DNA of 19,672 nt from DASVCS01 sp036381495 (lineage in GTDB: Bacteria > Gemmatimonadota > Gemmatimonadetes > Longimicrobiales > RSA9), in contig DASVCS010000029.1 of the NCBI GenBank assembly GCA_036381495.1, forward strand, positions 1 to 19,672, read 5' to 3'. The notes below the pieces were generated by a model. It had not been told where the DNA came from. It ran no database searches and was given only the letters and a program-made list of their open reading frames with translations. How positions within the stretch are numbered: the stretch's first letter is position 1; each line of letters starts with the position of its first letter. The position numbers and the translations under genes are program-made. Below are positions 14,381 through 19,672 of the stretch, piece by piece.

Positions 14381-14600
14381 GGCTGGGGCTGGGGCTAGGG
14401 CTGGGGCTGGGGCTGGGGAGCGCCCGGGAGGAGGTGTGGTGGAGGGGAGGACGACCCGGGGGAGGGGCGGGAGCTGGAGGGGAACGGCCGGGAACGGGAG
14501 CGGCGGCTGCGCCGCCTGGAGCGGGAACGTTTACGTTTACGGGAGCGGCGCCGCTGCGGCGCCGACGGGAGCGGGATCGAGCGGCGGGGAGGGGCTGGGA
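14378..14600. repeat. G-rich repeat element downstream of sbcC, related to that inside sbcD
   Basis: Seven G-tract units alternate GGGGCT and AGGGCT over 14378-14418, then purine-rich DNA follows with the core GGAGCGGGAACGTTTACG at 14518-14535, identical over 18 bases to 8059-8076. GTTTAC is doubled here. The element also contains hairpins GGCGGC-TGC-GCCGCC (14502-14516) and CGGCGCCG-CTG-CGGCGCCG (14546-14564). A full right-hand inverted array is not seen; only CCCAGCCCTGGCCC near 14733 remains. The right edge is uncertain. The frames through this stretch have biased Arg/Gly/Ala content and no recognisable product. Confidence 0.7.
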
Positions 14601-14697
14601 GGGGGACCGGAACCGCCGCAGCGGAACGGGCGCCGGCCGCGCACGCGCACCCGCTCGCGTTCGCGCACGGGACGGGGCCGGGCGGGGCCGGGGACCC

Positions 14698-14727
14698 CCG
14701 GGAGCGCGAGTACACACTCGCTCCCGG
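14698..14727. terminator. Bulged hairpin between sbcC and the protease gene
   Basis: CCGGGAGCG(CG)AGT pairs with ACTCGCTCCCGG around an ACAC loop: 12 base pairs with a two-base bulge. It lies 38 bases beyond the protease stop (minus strand) and 317 bases beyond the sbcC stop, between convergent genes. No T-run follows on either strand. Confidence 0.5.
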
Positions 14728-14765
14728 CGGTTCCCAGCCCTGGCCCGGTCGGCGCTACACGCCGT

Positions 14766-16304
14766 CTACGGCCGTTCGAGCCAGAAGTCGTACGGCCCGC
14801 TCCCGCTGAACGAGTGGATGCGCCAGACGTAGTAGCCCGACGAGCCCGTGAACGTGATCTGCTCCTCGGAGTCCGGGCTGGTCGAGGACGCGACGATCTG
14901 CCAGTTGAACCCGTTCCAGCGATAGAGGTACAGGTCGTAGTCCGTGCCGGCGGCGCCGCTCAGCCATCCCTGGTGCGTGCCGGAGGACGAGAAGTAGAAG
15001 GTCCCGTTCGGCTGCCAGTCGAAGTCGCCGCTGCCGCCGAGCGAGCCGCTGAAGTGCTCGCAGCCGCTGCACGGCGCGCCATCATCGGGGGGCGGTTCGG
15101 TGCCGCCGCCCTCGAAGAGCGAGAAGAGCAACAGGTTGGGCGAACCGCTGCCGATGCCGCTCAGGCGTCCGGCGGTCGCGCCATCGACGATGGCGTCGGC
15201 GACGGTGCCGGGCGAGGCGCCGGGGTGGTCTTCGAGGAACAGCGCCGCGACGCCCGTGACGTGCGGCGTCGCCATCGACGTCCCGCTGATCGTGTTCGTC
15301 GCGGTGTTGCTGCTCGCCCACGCCGAGGTGATCCCCTGGCCGGGTGCGAAGAGGTCGACGCACGAGCCGAAGTTCGAGAACGACGCCCGCGTGTCGGATT
15401 CGGTGGACGCGCCGACCGTCAGCGCGGGCCCGACGCGCGCGGGCGACGAGTTGCACGCGTTCGCGGCACTGTTCCCGGCCGCGATCGCGTAGGTCACGCC
15501 CGATGCGATCGAGTTGGCGACGGCATTGTCGAGCGCGGACGAGATACCGCCGCCCAGGCTCATGTTCGCCACCGCGGGCGTGTCGTGGTTGCTCGTGACC
15601 CAGTCCACGCCGGCGATCACGCCGGAGACCGGCCCCGAGCCGCCGCAATCCAGCACGCGCACGGCGAACAGGCGCACGTCCTTCGCGACGCCGAACGTCT
15701 CGCCGCCCACGGTCCCGGCGACGTGCGTGCCGTGGCCGTTGCAGTCCTGGCCGTTGCCGCCGAACGCGTCGAACACGGCGCTCGCGCGGCCCGAGAACTC
15801 GACGTGCCCGGTCCGGATCCCCGTGTCGATGATGTACGCGTTGACGCCCGCACCCGTCGCGTTGAACGTGTACGTGTCGCTCAGCGGAAGCCCGCGCTGG
15901 TCGATCCGGTCCAGCCCCCAGGTCGCGTCGAACTGCGTGGCCACGACCGTCACCTCCTGGTCCGGCTCGATGTAGGCCACCCGCGGGTTGCGCCGGAGCG
16001 CCTCGACCGCCTGTGGCGGGAGCGTTGCCGCAAAGCCCTGGAGGGCGTGCTCGTAAACGAAGTGCAGCCGTCCCCCGCGGGCCGCGACCATCTGTTGCGC
16101 CTCCGCGGCCGCCGCCGATACCATGCCTTGCCGGAACACGACGATGTAGCGGTCGGGAATGGCGCGCGCGCCCGGCGCCAATGCGAAGACCGGCGCCGGG
16201 GCGGATTGCTGCTCGGGAGCCAACTCCATCGGACCGTCCACGCAGGCCGCCGCGAGACCGGCCAGCGCGATGAAGGCGAGTACGCGCAATCGTCGGGCTT
16301 CCAT
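14766..16304 (-). CDS. S8 family serine peptidase (aqualysin/proteinase K-like), predicted lipoprotein
   Basis: This 512-residue exported protease has an N-terminal hydrophobic segment ending at Cys21 (GLAAAC, a plausible lipobox), then an inhibitor I9-like propeptide at about 50-118 (DRYIVVFRQG ... AYIEPDQEV). The catalytic domain (about 128-395) has D160 in IIDTGI, H191 in GHGTHVAG, the oxyanion N278 in AAGN and S343 in GTSMATPH. Cysteine pairs 188/220 and 284/315 reproduce the two disulfide spacings of aqualysin I. After a GGGTEPPPDDG linker, residues about 410-512 form a beta-rich domain (FSGSLGGSGDFDWQP ... YDFWLERP) like the pre-peptidase C-terminal domains of such proteases. AGGAGG five bases before the ATG at 16304 fixes the start. 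It likely degrades protein outside the cell or at the surface. Confidence 0.94.
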   Translation of the reverse strand: MEARRLRVLAFIALAGLAAACVDGPMELAPEQQSAPAPVFALAPGARAIPDRYIVVFRQGMVSAAAAEAQQMVAARGGRLHFVYEHALQGFAATLPPQAVEALRRNPRVAYIEPDQEVTVVATQFDATWGLDRIDQRGLPLSDTYTFNATGAGVNAYIIDTGIRTGHVEFSGRASAVFDAFGGNGQDCNGHGTHVAGTVGGETFGVAKDVRLFAVRVLDCGGSGPVSGVIAGVDWVTSNHDTPAVANMSLGGGISSALDNAVANSIASGVTYAIAAGNSAANACNSSPARVGPALTVGASTESDTRASFSNFGSCVDLFAPGQGITSAWASSNTATNTISGTSMATPHVTGVAALFLEDHPGASPGTVADAIVDGATAGRLSGIGSGSPNLLLFSLFEGGGTEPPPDDGAPCSGCEHFSGSLGGSGDFDWQPNGTFYFSSSGTHQGWLSGAAGTDYDLYLYRWNGFNWQIVASSTSPDSEEQITFTGSSGYYVWRIHSFSGSGPYDFWLERP

Positions 16305-16394
16305 CGATGCCTCCTCGAGTGAAGGTTGGACGACACGAACCGCTGAATCGACAATCGATTACGGAGGTCGGGACCGGTCGGACCCGGGAGCTGC

Positions 16395-16416
16395 CATCCG
16401 GCCCATCCGCCGGATG
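16395..16416. promoter_or_regulatory. Inverted repeat upstream of the protease gene
   Basis: CATCCGGC (16395-16402) and GCCGGATG (16409-16416) form an 8-bp dyad with a six-base spacer, 91-112 bases upstream of the protease start. It could be an operator or a transcript hairpin. The rest of 16305-16583, including the relatively AT-rich CGACAATCGATTACGG near 16348, shows no clear promoter and no gene I can support. Confidence 0.3.
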
Positions 16417-16583
16417 CGAATCGGTGAGGCGGGCAACGATGTCGCGACGCGTGCGCCGGTGCAACCCGGCCATGGGGCCAGTCGCCAGCGAGCATTACAG
16501 GCTGGCCCGCGATGTATGCGGGAATCGCTGATCGACAGCGCCGTCGAGACCGCGTCAGGTGTCCGCCGCCGCGCGGGCCGCGC

Positions 16584-17525
16584 TCAGCCTGCTCCCGCGC
16601 CGGCCGGGGCGGGAGCCGAGCGGGAGGAGAGGATGGCGGCCGCAACGACGATGAGCCCGATTCCGACCGCGCGATCGGCCGTGAGTGACTCGCCCAGCCA
16701 CCCGACGCCGAGCAGCGCGGCGACGACCGGCTCGGCCGTGGCCAGCATGCTCGCCGCCGTGGCCGGCAGGTGGCGCAGGCCGCCGAGATAGAGCAGGTAG
16801 GCGCCGATCGTGGGCCCCACACCCATCAGGACGAGCGCAGGCAGCGCCTGCGGCGCACTCGCCACGGCGCGCCACGGCGGCTCCGCGAGCGCGAGGAAGA
16901 GCGTCCCGAACGCGAAGGACCAGAACACCGTGCGGAGCGGGTCGTAGCGGCCGAGCGCGCGTTTGCCGAAGAGGGTGAAGAGCGCGTAGGTCAGGGCGGC
17001 GCCGAGCCCGAAGCCGATGGCCTCGGGCGACACGACCGTGCCGCCCGCGACCACGCTCCGCGCCGCGCCGGTCACGAGGAACGCACCCACGAGGACGAGG
17101 CCGAGCGCGAGCCAGCGGCCCGGCCCGAGCCGCTCGATCCGGAACAGCCGCGACAGGCCCGCCACGAACGCGGGGGCCGTGTAGAGCAACGCGGCGGCGA
17201 TCGCCACGGTCGTCCGCTCGATCGCCAGGAGGTAGAGCCCGTAGAAGAGCGCGATGCCGACGAGCCCGAAGAGCGCGAAGAAGGGCACATCGCGCCAGGC
17301 GATCCGCAGCCGCGCGGGCCGCCGCGCGAGCCAGAGTCCGAGACCGACGCAGCCGATGGCCGCGCGCACGCTCGCCACTTCCAGCGGCGAGAGCCCGGCG
17401 CCGTAGAGGACCTTACCGAAGACACCGAGGCTGCCCCAGAGAGCGGCCGCGCCGATCACCAGCGCGGCGCCGAGATAGGGGCGTGGACCGCGAGCCGCCC
17501 CTACTTCCGCGCCAGCTCGAGCCAC
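16584..17525 (-). CDS. EamA/DMT family transporter
   Basis: This protein of about 313 residues is an integral membrane transporter of the drug/metabolite superfamily. It shows two tandem EamA-type halves (about 16-150 and 165-300), together with about ten hydrophobic helices. Landmarks are ALWGSLGVFGKVL in the first helix, SPLEVASVRAAIG, ERTTVAIAAALLYTAPAFVAGLSRLF at the end of the first half, AALTYALFTLFGKRAL starting the second, and ATAASMLATAEPVVAALLGVGWLGE near its end. The last two are hallmarks of the family. The substrate cannot be told from sequence. The start is uncertain: the only in-frame candidate near the family start is a GTG at 17525, inside the end of the DUF2723 gene (25-base overlap), indicating co-transcription. 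Confidence 0.9.
   Translation of the reverse strand: MARAGAEVGAARGPRPYLGAALVIGAAALWGSLGVFGKVLYGAGLSPLEVASVRAAIGCVGLGLWLARRPARLRIAWRDVPFFALFGLVGIALFYGLYLLAIERTTVAIAAALLYTAPAFVAGLSRLFRIERLGPGRWLALGLVLVGAFLVTGAARSVVAGGTVVSPEAIGFGLGAALTYALFTLFGKRALGRYDPLRTVFWSFAFGTLFLALAEPPWRAVASAPQALPALVLMGVGPTIGAYLLYLGGLRHLPATAASMLATAEPVVAALLGVGWLGESLTADRAVGIGLIVVAAAILSSRSAPAPAGAGAG
16591..16616 (-). terminator. Hairpin in the last codons of the transporter gene
   Basis: GCTCCCGC (16591-16598) pairs with GCGGGAGC (16609-16616) over a 10-base GC-rich loop. It lies inside the coding end (Ala/Gly/Pro-rich tail), just before the stop at 16584. No T-run follows, so a role in termination is only possible. Confidence 0.25.
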
Positions 17526-19672
17526 GCCTCGACGCGCTCCATGTGCCGCTCGACCTGCGTGCTGTCCCCCAGCATCGCATGGACCTGCGCGGCGCCCATG
17601 TGCGTGTAGGCGTAGTAGTAGGGGATCCCCTGCGTCGCCGCATCCACCCAGTGGTCCCATTCGTCCGGGATCCCGCTGCGATGCATGAACACGTTCCAGA
17701 GCAGCGAATCCGTGCGCGGAAGATCGATGTACGGCCCGATCACCGGCACCAGATCGCGCGGCAGGGCGTAGATCCCGCGCTCAGGATCCTGGTGCGGCGT
17801 CCCGTTCGCCAGCTTCAGCGCCACGCCCTGACGGATCAGGTACGGCCCCAGGCCGAGCCCCTGATACGCCTGCGTGGTCGACGCGAAGTAGATCGGCCGA
17901 TCGCCCAGCGACGTCTGCACGATGTGCAGCAGGAACAGCTCCGCCGGCGTCAGGAACTGGTCGCCCGGAACCGCGAACTCGAGCTGGTCGGCCGTCATCT
18001 TGAGCGGCTCCTGGATGTAGAACATGCCCGGGTTCGCGGCGAACCGATCCGTGACCTCCTGGATCTCCGGTTCGGACATCGCGAAGATCGAATGCGTCGG
18101 CGCCGCACCCATCCGCGTCGCGTCCGGATCCACCGGCTGGCCGGGCCGGTCCAGTGCCGGTGGCGCGTAGAACGACGGACCCTGCTCCGGGATGTACGGC
18201 CGCTGGCAGATGATGCGTGTCGAGTCATCCGCCGCGCTGACCCCCGGCGGACACGGCGTCGTCAGACTGCGGATCTGTTTGGCGTACCACGGCGTGTTGA
18301 GATAGCTCATCACGATCACCGTCACGTCCTTGCGGATCCCCTCGACTTCCTGGAGATACCACAGCGGGAAGGTGTCGTTGTCGCCGTTCGTGAAGACGAC
18401 GCCGTACGGCTCGACGCTCATCAACAGGTTGTACGCCCAGTCGCGGGCGCTGTAGTCGCCGGCCCGGGAGGCCCAACTGAGGTTGAAGATGAACGGGATG
18501 AGAGCAATGGCCAGCACCGGCGCCGTCAGGGCGTAGGGCCGGTCGTGTCTCTCGCGGAGCCATTCGGCCAGGCTCTGCCAGACCGCGGCCAGGCCGATGC
18601 CGGCCCACAGACCCCAGACGCTGAACCCGACGATGAAGAAGTAGTCCCGCTCGCGGACCTCGTGCATCTCCATGCTGGGGGCGGCGTCCGTCGCCCAGGT
18701 GTAGCCGTACTTGAAGTTGAGATAGAAGACCAGCCCGAGCGAGAGTGTGGCGAAGAGCACCGCGATGTACGCCCAGCTCGCCCGATCGCGCCGGTAGTGC
18801 GTCCACGCGCCGTGCAGCCCCAGCGCCGTGAAGAGCAGTGTGACCAGCGGCCGCACTCCGCCGAAGACCGATTCGTTCCCGGCGATCGACCGCGCCCACT
18901 GCCAGTCGAAGTACTGCAGGTAGTTCCCGATCTGCGCGATCATCAGCGTCGCGCTCCGCGGTATCGTGCGGTCGATCGGACTCATGAACATGGATGGCTT
19001 GTCGTACTGCTTGCGGGCCAACGAGGCGAGCAGCGCCTCCCAGGTGCTCGGGTCCGCCTCGTTGATCACCGGGTCGAGTCCGGCGCGGAGCGGGAGGAAC
19101 AGGTGGATCGACAGCCCCAGCACGGCGACCACCGCGACGGCCGCGTACAGCCGCCAGTCCAGTAGCGTCCGCGGCGCGATGATCAGCATGTAGACGAGCA
19201 TCGCCGGCGCGATCAGGAACGCCATCAGGTGGTTCCCGACCGACAACGCCAGGATGAACGCCATGAGGAGGAGCAGGTTGCCGGCACTGACGCGGGGTGC
19301 GGCGTCGCCGCCGGCCGTGCCGCCCGCGCTCCCCGGCTCCGCGCCCGCCAGGCTCTCGCGCCAACGGAACGCGAGCCAGGAGAGCAGCGCGATCGTGAAG
19401 AGCGAGACCGTGTAGACCTTCTCGTTGACGTTCGACTGGTTCCAGACCGTGAACGCGGTGGCACTGATCACCACCGCGGCGGCCGCGCCGACCAGCCGGA
19501 AGCTGCGGCTCTGCGAGTAGAAGGAGAGGACCCGGTGCGCGACCAGGAACCAGAACCCGTGCGCCAGTGCGCCCATGGTCGCGCTGAAGAGATTGATCCG
19601 CACGGCCACCGACAGCCCCGTGGGCGCCAGCAGCAGTTCCCACGCCCGCGCCAGCACCACGAAGAGCGGGTT
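17501..19672 (-). CDS. DUF2723 (GT117-type) multi-spanning membrane protein, N-terminus outside the window
   Basis: The frame is open at the right edge, giving 723 residues. It begins NPLFVVLARAWELLL, which follows the usual HPPG of DUF2723 proteins, so only the first tens of residues are missing. About ten to twelve hydrophobic segments occupy the first 430 residues, with NVNEKVYTVSLF and NHLMAFLIAPAML in family-typical positions. The extramembrane part contains the strongly conserved VFTNGDNDTFPLWYLQEVEG and IRKDVTVIVMSYLNTPWYAKQ. The C-terminal tail is helical and Glu/Met/Ala-rich. The family is related to protein O-mannosyltransferase-like enzymes (GT117) and is thought to act on lipid-linked sugar at the membrane; the acceptor is unknown. 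Loops near residue 118 carry a Gly/Ala-rich stretch. The following EamA gene overlaps its end. Confidence 0.93.
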   Translation of the reverse strand, partial: NPLFVVLARAWELLLAPTGLSVAVRINLFSATMGALAHGFWFLVAHRVLSFYSQSRSFRLVGAAAAVVISATAFTVWNQSNVNEKVYTVSLFTIALLSWLAFRWRESLAGAEPGSAGGTAGGDAAPRVSAGNLLLLMAFILALSVGNHLMAFLIAPAMLVYMLIIAPRTLLDWRLYAAVAVVAVLGLSIHLFLPLRAGLDPVINEADPSTWEALLASLARKQYDKPSMFMSPIDRTIPRSATLMIAQIGNYLQYFDWQWARSIAGNESVFGGVRPLVTLLFTALGLHGAWTHYRRDRASWAYIAVLFATLSLGLVFYLNFKYGYTWATDAAPSMEMHEVRERDYFFIVGFSVWGLWAGIGLAAVWQSLAEWLRERHDRPYALTAPVLAIALIPFIFNLSWASRAGDYSARDWAYNLLMSVEPYGVVFTNGDNDTFPLWYLQEVEGIRKDVTVIVMSYLNTPWYAKQIRSLTTPCPPGVSAADDSTRIICQRPYIPEQGPSFYAPPALDRPGQPVDPDATRMGAAPTHSIFAMSEPEIQEVTDRFAANPGMFYIQEPLKMTADQLEFAVPGDQFLTPAELFLLHIVQTSLGDRPIYFASTTQAYQGLGLGPYLIRQGVALKLANGTPHQDPERGIYALPRDLVPVIGPYIDLPRTDSLLWNVFMHRSGIPDEWDHWVDAATQGIPYYYAYTHMGAAQVHAMLGDSTQVERHMERVEAWLELARK

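Noticed and set aside
14434..14832. Arg/Gly/Ala-rich frames downstream of sbcC on both strands
   Set aside because: They are by-products of the G-rich repeat and of stop-poor GC-rich DNA; no ribosome site or domain is present.
16307..16531. Plus-strand frame of 74 residues upstream of the protease
   Set aside because: It has no ribosome site, no recognisable domain, and lies across the likely promoter region of the divergent protease gene.

Overview
The window is very GC-rich and strongly coding. It carries gene families that are common together in Gemmatimonadota and related soil bacteria: an ECF sigma factor of the TIGR02999 type coupled to a Ser/Thr kinase, TolB-like propeller lipoproteins with Big_2 domains, and a DUF2723 membrane protein. 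I infer a Gemmatimonadota chromosome. This rests on gene content only; there is no rRNA or tRNA in the window to prove it.

Layout. Positions 1-1454 (minus strand) hold an ECF sigma factor overlapping a Ser/Thr kinase by four bases; the kinase runs off the left edge. Divergent from them, 1760-3088 (plus) encodes a lipoprotein with two Big_2-like domains and a five-repeat TolB-like propeller. Facing it on the minus strand are two close relatives in tandem (3252-4310 and 4951-6510), each with seven propeller repeats; the first has lost its Big_2 domains exactly. About 500 bp upstream of each is also duplicated and contains a decayed ECF sigma factor (region 2 only, with different frameshifts in the two copies). 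This 3.8-kb stretch is therefore a duplicated and degraded sigma/lipoprotein locus.

Positions 7162-14380 hold sbcD and sbcC, the two subunits of a DNA-end-processing nuclease. They are separated by 3.3 kb carrying a MocR-type regulator (plus), an OsmC-like protein (minus), and a NimA-like flavin protein coupled to a 60-residue DinB remnant (minus). The sbcD gene contains an in-frame insertion of about 307 bp of low-complexity DNA bounded by inverted arrays of GGGGCT-type repeats. A related G-rich element starts on the stop codon of sbcC. The shared parts are the G-rich array and an 18-base core. This looks like an interspersed, quadruplex-prone repeat family, and it is the least expected structure in the window.

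Positions 14766-16304 (minus) encode a probable lipid-anchored aqualysin/proteinase-K-like protease with a C-terminal beta domain. Positions 16584-17525 (minus) encode an EamA/DMT-type transporter, and 17501-19672 (minus, incomplete) a large DUF2723 membrane protein; the last two overlap by about 25 bp.

The sigma/kinase pair is probably a regulatory unit. The SbcCD subunits must act together despite being split. The rest looks like ordinary chromosomal housekeeping and envelope genes. There are no CRISPR arrays, tRNAs, rRNAs, transposases or phage genes.
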